A DNA stretch of 64,000 bases from Conus ventricosus. Its lineage: Eukaryota > Mollusca > Gastropoda > Neogastropoda > Conidae. The notes under the pieces were generated by a model that was given only the letters and a program-made list of their open reading frames with translations, was not told the origin of the DNA and did not search any database. The position numbers and the translations under genes are program-made. Location: the NCBI GenBank assembly GCA_018398815.1, contig CM031596.1:60886346-60950345 (forward strand), in the 5' to 3' direction. Positions 24,950 to 35,493 of the stretch are shown here, one piece after another; position 1 is the first letter of the stretch, and every line of letters starts with the position of its first letter.

Positions 24950-26111
24950 ATTCTGTGGGGCCGCACTACAATCCTAAAAATATAGCAACTGATACTCTTG
25001 ACATTGCTGTGACCCAGACTGCCTCTTTTCATAAAAGGTGGGGTACTCCATTGAAGAGCTATCTTAACCCCCTATTGAAAAAGGGCACATCAGAAAGCGT
25101 GGTTTAGTCTTTCCCTGCAGTTTTATCAGAACCAGTTAAACTTTGCTGTGTTTGTGCATCAAAAGGGGTGTGGAGTGTCGTATGCTAATCATTTAACTCA
25201 TCCTGATCCCTTTTGGGGAGGGCAGTGTACAGATTTTATTTTTATTACACCTTCAGACGTATTTTGCTGAACTGCAAGCGCCATTACCGAATGACAAATC
25301 GTTTAATCCATTCAGCAACATAATTGAATGAAGGCTTTTGAAGGATCTGTAACGAATTTAATATTAACATCAAGACAGACTTTAGACAAAAGTTGGATCT
25401 TGATCATGGGTAGGCACCCCTTATTTTCGGGGCACACACAGAAAGTATAAATATGTCTTGAAACCTCCTTTCAAAATTGTTCAGCCCTGGTCCATAGAGG
25501 GAAAAGCATAAAACAGCATGGACAAACATTTATCTTAGACACTTCTAAGGGCCTAACTAGAGCGGGAATAGAACGGAATTAAAAGACTCTATTCGTACTT
25601 AGTTTTTGGGGTTTGCTAGGTTTTGCAAGCACAGGGAAAATCGAGATTAAAATGATCTTTCTACTGGCTTTGATGCACAAAAACAATACTTAGCAAATTT
25701 AGAGGAACGCCTTAATTCTACAGTTGATTTACCTTCAAGTATTCAAGGTACCAACATGTTTTAAATACCAAGATCGAAAGTAGACTTTGCTGTTGGCACT
25801 GGTTTATACATGCTGCCTTCTGACCTCAGACTCCAGATAGGTACAATAATAAACTATAATAATGAAATTCTTATAGCAGGCAATGAACAGAAGGTTGGGA
25901 AAAACGACATAAATTCTGAGCTAGTAATATTACAAACAATAAAAGAACACCCAAGATTAAGTCATCCAATCCCGAAGTCCAAACCCCCAAAGCCATTGAA
26001 GACTCAGCAAAGCTCGCGGACTCTGTTCGCGATGACCATGAATATGAAAAGACAGCGCTTGTTCTTGGATTAACTGGCATAGGATTACTTGGTCTTTATC
26101 TTACTAAATAG
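24950..26111 (+). pseudogene. Polinton plus-strand ORF with C-terminal membrane segment, copy A
   Basis: Plus-strand frames read GPHYNPKNIATDTLDIAVTQ near 24960, then TASFHKRWGTPLKSYLNPLLKKG, a middle part with NDKSFNPF, FAVGTGLYMLPSDLRLQIG around 25790, and end AKLADSVRDDHEYEKTALVL... followed by a hydrophobic GLTGIGLLGLYLTK and a stop at 26109-26111. Several frameshifts separate these pieces. I do not recognise the family. The last 27 bp overlap the end of the convergent gene at 26085. A membrane-anchored structural protein is a guess from the hydrophobic tail. Confidence 0.5.
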
Positions 26112-27295
26112 TAACCCAACTATTACAAGAACTAATGTCCATAAGTGCTCGGCCATAAAGCCAACTACTTTGCTTGCAGTAGACAAAAGCCAGCTGACAA
26201 TACTCCCCAATATTCCTGGTAAAGCGTCCCCGGCTTTACCAGCTAATTTTTTTAATAAACTTGCAAGATGATTAAGCTGTTTTTTTACCCATGATTTATC
26301 AGGCGATGGTGGTGGAGGCACTGGACTTTGACCACCGCCGCCTGTAATAGCCAACACCAGTGTACTTATTGCAAATCCTAAGGCTGTTATAACGCTTACT
26401 AATGTGACTCCTTGCTCTCTAAACAGTGTTCGGATTCGTTCTGCTAGCGTTGTGTCTTCATATAAAATTTTTCGGATAGTTTCTCTTATTCTATTCACTT
26501 GAGTTCGTAATTGGTCTCGGTTAGTAGTTAGCACTTCTAGTCTTGCTGATCTCTCTTGTTCAAGATCTTTTAGTCTTTGGGTTATTCTTTCTTTAATATC
26601 AGGCCCTAAGTTGGCGTCATCAGCCTCAACGAGTTTTTCTTTTTCTCTTTTTATATGCCCATCTAGTTCACCTAGTTTTGCTAAATTGTTTGTTAATTCG
26701 CCTCTGATGGTTCTTAAAGCATGATCAAGGGCCTCTATTTCTCGCATGGGTAGCGGCGAGTCGTGTATAGTCTTTAACGCTGTTTCTTCTGAAAAACTGG
26801 ATTCTGCTTCTATTACATTTATTAATTCACCTGCTGATTGATTTAATTCTTTAAGTTCCATGTTTTGCATTTGGTTATCTGTTGGGAGTTCTTGCAGTGT
26901 GTTTTGAAGTTTAGCAACTGCCTCCGCCTTAATTTGGTAACAAGGCAAGGCGATTTGATCTTTCACACTGAGCCTATTTCTAATTGAACCCACGGCAAAA
27001 TTTGATGGGTCTTTTTTTAGTGTAAGCTGAAACAAGTTGTCTTGGTGCTCCTCACAAAAAATTGTACATCTTTTACTTCAAAGTCATTAGGGTCTATAAA
27101 TTCGGGAGGTTCTTGGCCCTAAACTTTGGTATAATGATCTGGTTATTTCTGTTATTATACCGACTTGTTGGTATGTACTCCGATTTCTGCTGAATTCATC
27201 ATGCACTGAGAGCCCGAGCGATGCCGCTCCAAGGGGAATCACTCATTCGTCTCCAGATCAAAAATCATAAGCTTCTTCGCCTTCAATTCTGCCAT
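26085..27295 (-). CDS. Polinton coiled-coil protein with two hydrophobic segments, copy A
   Basis: The longest clean frame in the Polinton: 316 codons open from 27035 to the stop at 26085. The first codon of that stretch is TTG. The same protein continues upstream after one shift in a T run near 27050 and probably starts at the ATG at 27295-27293 (MAELKAKKLMIFDLETNE). Within the 316 residues, about 95-205 are Glu/Lys/Arg-rich with heptad character (long coiled coil), 209-231 are hydrophobic (VTLVSVITALGFAISTLVLA), 233-245 form a Gly/Pro-rich linker, 250-290 are amphipathic, and 291-310 are a second hydrophobic segment (VGFMAEHLWTLVLVIVGLLF) before a basic tail. No enzymatic motif. It is probably a virion or membrane-associated Polinton protein; function unknown. 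Copy B (35464-36680) is heavily frameshifted. Confidence 0.7.
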
Positions 27296-27334
27296 GTTTT
27301 TAAATAATTAACTTTTTAATTCTGTTCATACAAA
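27296..27334. promoter_or_regulatory. Divergent intergenic spacer
   Basis: Only 39 bp, A/T-rich (ttttaaataattaac), separate the divergent starts of the coiled-coil gene and the capsid gene. The equivalent in copy B is 36681-36721. A shared bidirectional promoter is inferred from this arrangement. Confidence 0.35.
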
Positions 27335-28531
27335 ATGGTCCCAAGCACATGCTCGGATTCTTAACCGCATAGAAGACTAGAAAGAAACCTTTGCGTGTGA
27401 AGGGAAATAAGGGACTATTACTGTTCCAAATAATCCATTTACTATGATGGGTCAAATTATTACTGTCAACTTTCAGACTAGGAGAAATGGACGTGATTTG
27501 TGCCAGGCTTGCGCCTCCGTCTTACTTTCAAAATAGAGCTTGATTCAACAACAGACCCAAACAGGACAGTTGTACAGAACCCCCTGGGGCGGGCAATCGT
27601 AAGAATATTGACTCTAAAAACTTGGAGGGCAGAAAATTTTTCTTGACACAATGCGACCATATTTTACCCTATTCTGATCTATGGCTACGGGAATGAAGAG
27701 GGACGATCTTGCGTTTCAAGGAATCGGCAATGAAGAAGCACTAAAACTTAGAATAGGCGCTGAATCGCCTCAGGTGCTAAAAGAGCAAAGGCTTTAGCTG
27801 TAAGTTATGCGTAAGGTATCGCTTTTCCATTTCCTTAGATTTGAGTTGTAAAAAGCGCATGCGCCATACTTTCAAGGAGCATTAAAGACAGATGTCATAT
27901 GGAACTAACTTGTAAAACGAATACAAACGTGTTATTTAGATCAACCCCCCCCCCCCTGACACGCAGCAAGTCCAGCTATTGGCCCTGTTTTAAGAGTTTT
28001 GAGTTGTAGCCACCCTATTTCGCAAGGCTGATTGCGCACCAATATGAGACACAATTCCCAATATCTTACGAAAGAGTGATTCATCATACAACAGATCCAG
28101 AGAGGGCAGACTATATGGAATTTTAGTTGTAGCGTTGCAGCCAAGATCGCTTAAAGGTATTTTATTGCTGGGCGCAGATGAAGACCGTTCAAAAAGAGGA
28201 AGTGCAAAGTTGTTTAATCCAAAATAACGAAAAGTAAATGTTCGATTGAGGGTATAGTCAAACAAATCTACGTAGCGGGCTTAAACCTTATCAGCATTTT
28301 CATGATATAGAAAACTGTTTGGGGCGGGGGTGTAGAAATCCAAACAGTTGACTTTGTGTCTAAAGATTTACATCTTCACAATGTTAGGCTTGATGATTAT
28401 TTAACAACGAAAATACGGTTTAGGCTTGACCTAAGGTCAACAGGATAATAGTGCCTTGGAAGGGCGAGAACTAGTGATGAGAGAGTGTACTAAACATTAA
28501 ATGCTCAGCAGAAGAAGCGATAAACCGTTAA
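27335..28531 (+). pseudogene. Polinton major capsid protein, copy A (frameshifted)
   Basis: Collinear with the better-readable copy at 36722-37967. Readable pieces include NPFTMMGQIITVNFQTRR near 27435, DPNRTVVQNPLGRAIV near 27550 and SDLWLRE near 27675. Expected product: the double-jelly-roll capsid protein that builds the virion of these virus-like transposons. Broken by many indels, so no product is predicted from the sequence as given. Confidence 0.65.
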
Positions 28532-28621
28532 TGTACATTTGTTTTTAATATATGATGCGCGCTGAATATTGTAAATTACCAGATTACAGATGTGTATACT
28601 AAATATTTTATTTTAAAAAAG

Positions 28622-29013
28622 ATGTCTGTTCAGGTTTATCCAATGTGCTACAGCGCCGCCAAAAGAAGAGATAGAGGCATTCTGGTTATAAGATAACCTG
28701 AAGTAAAACCTTCAGATTAACAAACATTACCTCACGGCAACAAAAACTAGGAGCAGACTTTCAAAAATACAGAAACACCCCAAACGAAGGTATTCTGCTG
28801 CCTTTAATTGCTGTTATCTGTTAATACTGGAGCATCGACTATAAAGCGCTCTATCAGCAGGAACGAGATGTTGGTCTCTTAGCAATGGGCATAGGCGCAC
28901 CCGCAGCTTTACCTCTAGGAGGTTTGTCTTTAGTCTTGGCCTGTGTTCATTTCTGTAGGTGCCGCAGCCAAAAACTAAAAACTAAAACTCCCACACGCAC
29001 AAGCTATGGTTAA
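28622..29013 (+). pseudogene. Small basic/hydrophobic Polinton protein, copy A
   Basis: Starts ATG-TCT-GTT as in copy B, has a Lys/Arg cluster near the start and a hydrophobic Gly/Pro/Ala/Leu segment (AMGIGAPAALPLGGLSLVLA) near 28883-28945, and ends in a basic tail. A short virion core or membrane protein is possible from composition; the family is not recognised. Confidence 0.4.
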
Positions 29014-29044
29014 CATTAACCAGCTTAACTTAGTCGTTTTTTTA

Positions 29045-29340
29045 ATGACAATAAATAAAAGCGCTAGTTGACTCAAACCTCACGGATGAAGAATTTAATT
29101 TTTCGGTTTAAGGCTGATTTTGATGGACTACCAAAAGACAAAAGTTTGAATCTTCAAAGAAAGGCAGGTGACAAGTTTTTTCAAACAGCCAGACCCGAGC
29201 AGATAAAAAAGGAATGCTTAAAAAAGTAAACGGCCTTAAATCTGTTCTAAACCGCTCACAAAAAACACAAAAGGTGTTTCTACTTTAGTTTATGAGTCCA
29301 AGCGCAAAAAGACGTTGATTTGGTTTTCCCTGTTTGATTC
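29045..29340 (+). pseudogene. Short ORF before the polymerase, copy A
   Basis: Begins ATG-ACA-ATA-AAT-AAA and, across shifts, reads ADFDGLPKDKS..., KAGDKFFQTARPEQIKK. The same text in another state of decay is at 38500-38790. It may be a separate gene or the amino end of the polymerase gene. Confidence 0.35.
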
Positions 29341-29369
29341 CGTTTTTTTTTTTTCATTTAAATAAATAT

Positions 29370-31400
29370 TTTGGGCTTAGAAAAGAAAGATGCTACTGGC
29401 TAAGATATCTGAAGGAAAGGACGAATTGTTTGAAGGACTGTCGAGAAAGAGCGTTTGTCAAGAGCACTGAATGATATTTATTTTAGAAGTCAATGACCAA
29501 CAAACGTTCAGCTGCAAGTGTTGTCTCATGCTATTTCTCATGTTCCAAGTAAAATAACAATAGACCCACCGGTTTTAAGTAATGTTAGCTGTTTTAATTG
29601 ACTATGTAAAATAAACGAAGAAATCTCGAAGTCTGGGTCTCGACGAAACAACAGACTCTTCTTTCTCGTACTGACTTAACACCGGTTGGGCGACGAAATG
29701 CTTCTCCCCGTTTGAGCCTGCGCTGAAGAAGCTAAAATGAGTGGGTTTGGTTGGTCAGAGGGCGACAAAGTCTTAGAGATTTAGATTAAAACAGGCTAAG
29801 TATGACCGATTGTAGGCAAGCTTACATTCGCTACTCGAGCTTTGGATTTAAAGAGAGCAGTTTTAAACTATAAAGAATTTCAGACGAAAATGTTTCATGT
29901 GGTGTGTTCTTGCAAGGCTGCATCTGTCGCGAACCCACGCAGAGAGAGTGCTAATATCGGCATCCCCACAAGATTCTAAACTTCAATGGACTATCCTTTC
30001 TGTTGTGTAGATAAATGATCAAGTTTGAAGGACAAAAACACCAATAACTGTTAATTGTTACACATGGGATGATGGAACAAATTGGCGCCACTTAAAGTGT
30101 CCAAGCACAGTCCATCCATAGGCGAACCAGCAAAAGTCATGTGACTTATCTAATGTTTTGCCAGGGGCTGCCCATTACCCATGATTACGCCAATGAGGCA
30201 GATTATTGGGCTACTTCAAAAAACATAAACATACCACGAATTCTGCCAGCAATGTTTAACAAGATTCCATTGTGCAAGCCGGCGTGAATATAAAAAACAT
30301 TGTTAAAAGTTCTGTAGACTGTAAGCAGAACTAACTAGCCCCGCCAGGATAAGTTGTTTTAAGAACTGGAAACGGCTGCAAATTCCAATGTGTTCGCAGA
30401 TTCGAGTCGTTTTTTTCCCTTATGAAGGGCCAGCGCCACAAAACTTCGAAACGTTTAATGGTATCACAAATTGTTTGCTTTCTCTTTTGTCAGGTCGGAG
30501 GGCTTCATTCAAGCCAAATTATATAGAGGCCCATCGCAGAATACTTCTTAGAACGCATGCGCAATGCGCAATGACTGTTCTAATAACTAAACTTATCTGA
30601 AATCCAAAATGACGCCAAAGACCAACAACGTATGACTCAGCCACACATTTTGGGGATTTGGGGTTTAGGGTCTCTCACAGACGCAGCGAATCAACAGTAA
30701 GAGACCATGATCACATTAGTGGAAAGGTTCAGAGGAGCGGCGCATAACAAATGCAATTCTTCAACTAAGTTTGATCCTAAGACATGGAAGCTCCCCATCT
30801 TCTTTCACAACTTGCAAAGGTTACGACTCTCATCTTATAAAAGCAGTGGACGATGCTTTTAGGGTGTCATGCATTGCACAGTCATCAGAAAAGTACTGTG
30901 TTTCACTTTAAATAACATGTCTTTTTATGACTCTATGCAACACATGATGGGTTCATTAGAGTCACTGGGCCATGTCCTTAAGTCCTGCCCAATAACGGAA
31001 GAATATTTGACCCAACTCTTGTTAGAAAGGGCGTTTACCCTTATGATTTACATAAAACAGTTGGGGAAAAGGTTTGATAAAGATACACTTCCACCAAAAA
31101 GGCGCGTTCTTTTCTAGCTCAGAGGAAAGGACATCAGTGCCCTCTGATTACCAGCATGCCAAGATGCGTGGCAAAAGTTAGAGTGTAAAACGGGAGACTA
31201 TCATGACTCCTACTTGATGGCAGATGTATGTTTGTTGGCGGAGTCTTTGAAAACTATAGAAAGACCTGCATGAAACATATAGCCTGGATCCGCGCATTAC
31301 TTTCTGCGCCCGGGGTGGTTGGGACGCTTTCTTAAAGTTTTCAGAATCAGATTGATTTATGTCTGACTACCAGATTAATATGGAAAGGATTGCTGGGGTT
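29370..31400 (+). pseudogene. Protein-primed DNA polymerase B, copy A, truncated at gap
   Basis: Corresponds to 38810-40935 of copy B. A readable frame at 30869-31117 gives SFYDSMQHMMGSLESL and SCPITEEYLTQLLLERAF, found in the exonuclease-to-palm part of Polinton polymerases. The copy stops at the N gap before the palm motifs. Frameshifted throughout. Confidence 0.7.
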
Positions 31401-31500
31401 NNNNNNNNNNNNNNNNNNNNNNNNNNNNNNNNNNNNNNNNNNNNNNNNNNNNNNNNNNNNNNNNNNNNNNNNNNNNNNNNNNNNNNNNNNNNNNNNNNNN
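31401..31500. other. Assembly gap (100 N)
   Basis: Exactly 100 N, the usual code for a scaffold gap of unknown size. It follows a Polinton polymerase fragment and precedes a LINE fragment, so the join across it is not supported by sequence. Confidence 0.98.
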
Positions 31501-31894
31501 TTGAGCTCGGGCGATGTCATCGTTGTCCATTTCATCGGCCCCTCTACACTGTTGAGGGTATCGCGATCAGTCTGGCACAAGTGTCATAGTTTTCAGACTT
31601 GGCCGTCTCAGGCACACCGTAGAAGCGAAGGTTATCTCGACGTGAGAAACCTTCCAGTCTGTCATGATTTCTTTCAAACAGTCCATTTCACTTTTCATTT
31701 TTTCGACACTGGAGGTGAGTTTCCGGAATCCTTTTTCATTTTCGGCACACTGCCTAAACAAATCCACAACGTCTTCTCTGGTTTCATCTAAGGACGAAGC
31801 AATCACTTGTATATTCTTTTCAAGGCTGTCACATCGTCTCCCAATCTCCTCACACTTGCTTCTCACCAGTCCGATGTCAGATCTGATGGCGCCT
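31501..31894 (-). pseudogene. LINE ORF1-like fragment
   Basis: The minus strand reads a coiled-coil-like stretch (KCEEIGRRCDSLEKNIQVI ... SSVEKMKSEMDCLKEIM) and then, across a shift, SRRDNLRFYGVPE and ENYDTCARLI. This is the coiled coil to RNA-binding order of L1/Tx1-type ORF1 proteins. It is cut by the gap on one side and by a Polinton terminus on the other. It is unrelated to the Polinton and is either the flank of a second insertion or brought here by misassembly. Confidence 0.65.
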
Positions 31895-31982
31895 AGAGAA
31901 CAGGGAAAGGGGCATTCTGGGCCACTTCCGCCTCACTCAGTTCGGGCGAAAGTAACCCAGAATGCCCCTTTCCCTGTTCTCT
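31895..31982. repeat. Variant Polinton terminus with perfect 27-bp palindrome arms
   Basis: 31895-31921 (agagaacagggaaaggggca...) is the exact reverse complement of 31956-31982, with a 34-nt loop. After it the sequence continues as a Polinton TIR (caagacttcaataac equivalents), matching 22675 onward. The first 88 bp differ clearly from both the left (22585) and right (47381) termini, so this end comes from another Polinton copy. Confidence 0.85.
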
Positions 31983-32084
31983 GACAAGTAAGACTTCAAT
32001 AACTAAAAAATAACGATTATCTACAAACAAACATACTGTGCAGGGTTATCCGTTTTTAATACTAATTTACTAACTTTTCAGATT

Positions 32085-32610
32085 TCAGTTTTTGTTTAAT
32101 CCTATGTTTTCCTGGTCATTTTCAATAACATCATTTTCGCGCAAACATTCTTCAAATGAGTCTCTGTCTTTCATGTGAAATAAAACTACAGTCTTTAACT
32201 GTTCTCTAAAGTCTTTTAAAACCGAGTTATATTTCTGCATAAAATCCACACACTTATCCCAGCATGTCTTCCGCTGAAAGCTAGTTTCGACAAAGTGTTT
32301 CTCTTTTTAACTATGTCTCTTTCTGCCGAACAGTCATCTATAATAAATAGTGTCTGCGTTCCTTCAAAAGTTTATAAAACTGTTCTAAACACTCACTCAG
32401 TTTATTGCTAGGATTAACTAAATATATGTCATCATCTGTCCATATAAACCTTCTATCATGATATGCTTTGTTCCATTTAAGTGTTGGACAGAAAACTACA
32501 ATATGATTAAAATTATAACGATAAACTGTTTGTAACAGGTCGAGGATAAATATTGTTTTTCCACAACCAGTCTGCCCACAAATCAACGAGCAATGAGGAG
32601 TTTTTGTCAT
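32085..32610 (-). CDS. A32-type packaging ATPase, Polinton copy B
   Basis: Starts at the ATG at 32610-32608; a stop lies a few codons upstream. The Walker A box GQTGCGKT is at residues 12-19, followed by VVFCPTLKWNKAYHDRRF. A frameshift near 32340 separates it from Walker B, LFIIDDCSAE (about 32340-32310), and the sensor-like LSKLAFSGRHAGISVWILC. The frame is disturbed again near 32230 before the stop at 32087-32085. In Polintons this FtsK/A32-family ATPase is thought to pump DNA into the capsid. It is the first gene inside the left TIR and reads toward it. Active as written only if the indels are consensus errors. Confidence 0.8.
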
Positions 32611-32643
32611 AAAGTTTAATGCTCCATGGTTTTATAGAAGAAT

Positions 32644-34230
32644 TTAATCTAATCCAGTTATTATTTTTATCATACTTTCTGTCAAAACCTGTTCAGTATA
32701 ATAAAACCCTACAAGACCTAAATGTGTAAGATTAATCCAATTCAGTTCTGTAAGATTGTTTCTATTTAAGTCAACAGTGATTTTGTTGCTTGTTGTTATG
32801 ATCTTAATATCCTCGCCATTGTGAAGAACGACGACAACAACGTTAAGACGTTTAACGTCTAAGTTTTGCCAGCTAATATTAATTCCTTTTATAAGGTCAT
32901 CACTAACGCCCACAACCCCATCCCTCTCCACATCTTTAAAGACAGAAATTTCAAATATCATTGTGAACGTGTCTCCCAATTTTCTGCTTGGAAAGAACTG
33001 TAATTTTGTAGAAGCTTTTTTTACAACTGTTTCTTTTCTGTGGAGGATGTACTGTTTTTTCCCATACGGCGTTATTTCAATTTCTTTTCGACTATTGTTG
33101 TCTGGCATAAGACTTACATGTAAAGGGCCAGAGTTGAATGCTTTTCTGAAACTTTTTGGCGGTCAAATAATGTAAATGGCTTATGATTCAAATTTATTTC
33201 CCATTCTAAATATGGTTCTAAGTGCCATTTGGGTCAGGTTTTCGAACTATTTTATATTTCATACTGACAACATTATTTGCTTCTATTGCGCAGCTGTTCT
33301 AGTTTTAGGAAACGTTTGGTGTCGCCAACCTCTTTGCGTTTATAATTCACCCATCTTTATGTACACAAACCATACAATAGCGCCTATCTCACCTGTTCAG
33401 TTTTCAAGTTCCGCAACCATCTGGCAAGGTCTTTTAAATCTAAGGTTTACACCTCACAGGCGCTAATGTCACTCCCTGGTCTTCTGGCCCACGCGACAAT
33501 TAATTTTTTAGTAGCTATTATTTTATTTCCAAAACAATGTTGTAGGTATCACATTTCACAACATTCCCCGCTTGTCTTTGATGTTTATATAAAATGATCT
33601 AACCCTCCCACAAACTACTCTTTCAAACTGTAAATTAGGAATTGGGAATAATTTCATAATCGCAATATGCTGCTTTCCTCCCTGACGTGAAGAGCTCTTA
33701 AAACAGGTTTGAGGCCTCCATCATATAAGTTTCATCAGTGCTCACTCATCCAAATGAACATAGATAATGAATGTAATGCAAGTCGAGCGGATTTTCTCCC
33801 CATAAGTAGTTTTGTTTTGGCACAACTCTAAATCTACTATGATTGTCATCTGCAAAGCCTAACATTTAGACGAGCTCTACATCAAAAGGTAAGTGCTACT
33901 TCTTCTTCAGTTTGAAAGTAACATTGTTTTTTAGTTTGCATTGTTAAGTTTGAGAGTAATGTCAATTACTCATTGCTTCTTTTAGCGAACAAAACACGTA
34001 CTAACCATCAGTATGGTGAAACGACTAACAACCTTCCCTTCTTTATTAACTTTTAGAACTGCATTATTCACCCTGGCTTCTACTTATATTATCCATACGA
34101 ATTTAGTAAAATATTTCATGAGCGCAGAACCAATTTGGCCCCGCAATACGTTTATTAATAGGCATTTTCTAAAAAACGAAGGGCGGTCTTGGGTGTTAAT
34201 GTTACAAAACATTTTTTTAAAATCAAATTA
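32644..34230 (-). CDS. Polinton protein of unknown function, copy B
   Basis: The C-terminal 155 codons (33108-32644) are open: MPDNNSRKEIEITPYGKKQ..., GDTFTMIFEISVFKDV, GINISWQNLDVKRLNVVVVV, ending KIITGLD. Upstream the same strand continues through shifts with RVVPKQNYLWGENPLDLHYI near 33790 and ALMKYFTKFVW near 34110, suggesting a gene of roughly 500 residues. The C-terminal part is rich in alternating hydrophobic residues (beta-strand-like). It ends 34 bp before the ATPase start on the same strand, implying cotranscription. A minor capsid/penton-type protein would fit the position and length, but I see no diagnostic motif. Confidence 0.5.
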
Positions 34231-34259
34231 AAAAAGAGTGCATTCAAAATATACTGGAG

Positions 34260-35493
34260 CGCAAAATATTCTGTTGGGGGGCGCACTACAATCTTAAAAA
34301 TATAACAACGGCAACCCTCGACATTTCTGTACCCCGACTACCACCTTCATAAAAAGGTAAGTACTCCATTAAACAGATATTAACCCTCCTATTAAAAAGA
34401 CTACAACGCTAAAGCGAGGTTTAGGTCATCCTATGAGTTTTACCAGAACCAGTTAAAACTTTGCCGTGTTTTGTGCACAACTGGTGTGGAGGGTCGTATG
34501 CTGATCATTGAAAATCATCCTGATCCTTTGTGAGGTCAGTGTTTGGTATAGATTTCATTTCTTATTACACCTTCAGAACTTATTTTGACTGAATTGCAAG
34601 CCCAATGCCAAATGACAAACCGTTTCATCCATTCATCAACGAATAGACATGAAGGCTTTTTGAAAAGGATCTGTAACGAATTCGATATTAACACTAAACC
34701 AAGACAGACCTTTAGACAAAAGTTGGATCTTAATCATGGTCTAGCACCCTATTATTAGTGGCATGCCCAGAAAGTTTCAATATTGACTGGAATCCTCCTT
34801 ACACATCTTTTCTCTTTTTCAAGCGCACAAGCTGTTTCACCTTGTTCTCCAAGAGCAAGAGCATAAAACAGCATGGACAAACATTTATCTTAGACACTTC
34901 TCACTAAGGGCCTAACTAGGGCGGGAATAGAACGAATAAACGACTCTATTCGTACTTACGTTTGGTGGTTATGCTAGTTCGCAAGCACAGGCAAGATCGA
35001 GCATCACTGATCCATCTACCTGCATTGACGCACCAAAACAATACTTAGCAAATTTATAGGACCGGCGCCATTAATTCTACAGTAGATTTACCTTCAAGTA
35101 TGAAAAGATACCAAAATGTATACAAAACGCAAGATCGAAAGTAGACTTTGCTGTAGGCATACTGTTTATACATCTCCCTTCTGACTCTCCAGACTCCAGG
35201 TAGGAATAATAATAAACTATAATAATGAAATTCTTAAGCAGGCAAAGAACGAAGGTTCAAAGCGCGAGACAAAAAAACCGACATAAATTCTGATCCAGTA
35301 ATATTACACGCAGTAAACAAACACCCAAGAATAAGTCATCTAATTTCCGAAGTCCAACCCCCAACGTCATTGAAGACTCAAGCAAAGCTCGCAGACTCTG
35401 TTTCGCGATGGACCAAAAATGAAAAGATCAATCGCTTGTTTCTTGGACTTAACTGTCCTAGGATTACTTGGTCTTTTATCTTACTAAAAATAA
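34260..35493 (+). pseudogene. Polinton plus-strand ORF with C-terminal membrane segment, copy B
   Basis: Counterpart of 24950-26111. Readable pieces are KPFHPFINE near 34620, TRQTFRQKLDLNHGLAPYY near 34700 and ITDPSTCIDAPKQYLANL near 35005. The C-terminal hydrophobic segment near 35450 is disturbed by indels. Unknown family. Confidence 0.45.

Noticed and set aside
31347..31791. Open frames crossing the N gap
   Set aside because: The N bases are unknown sequence; the frame across them has no meaning.
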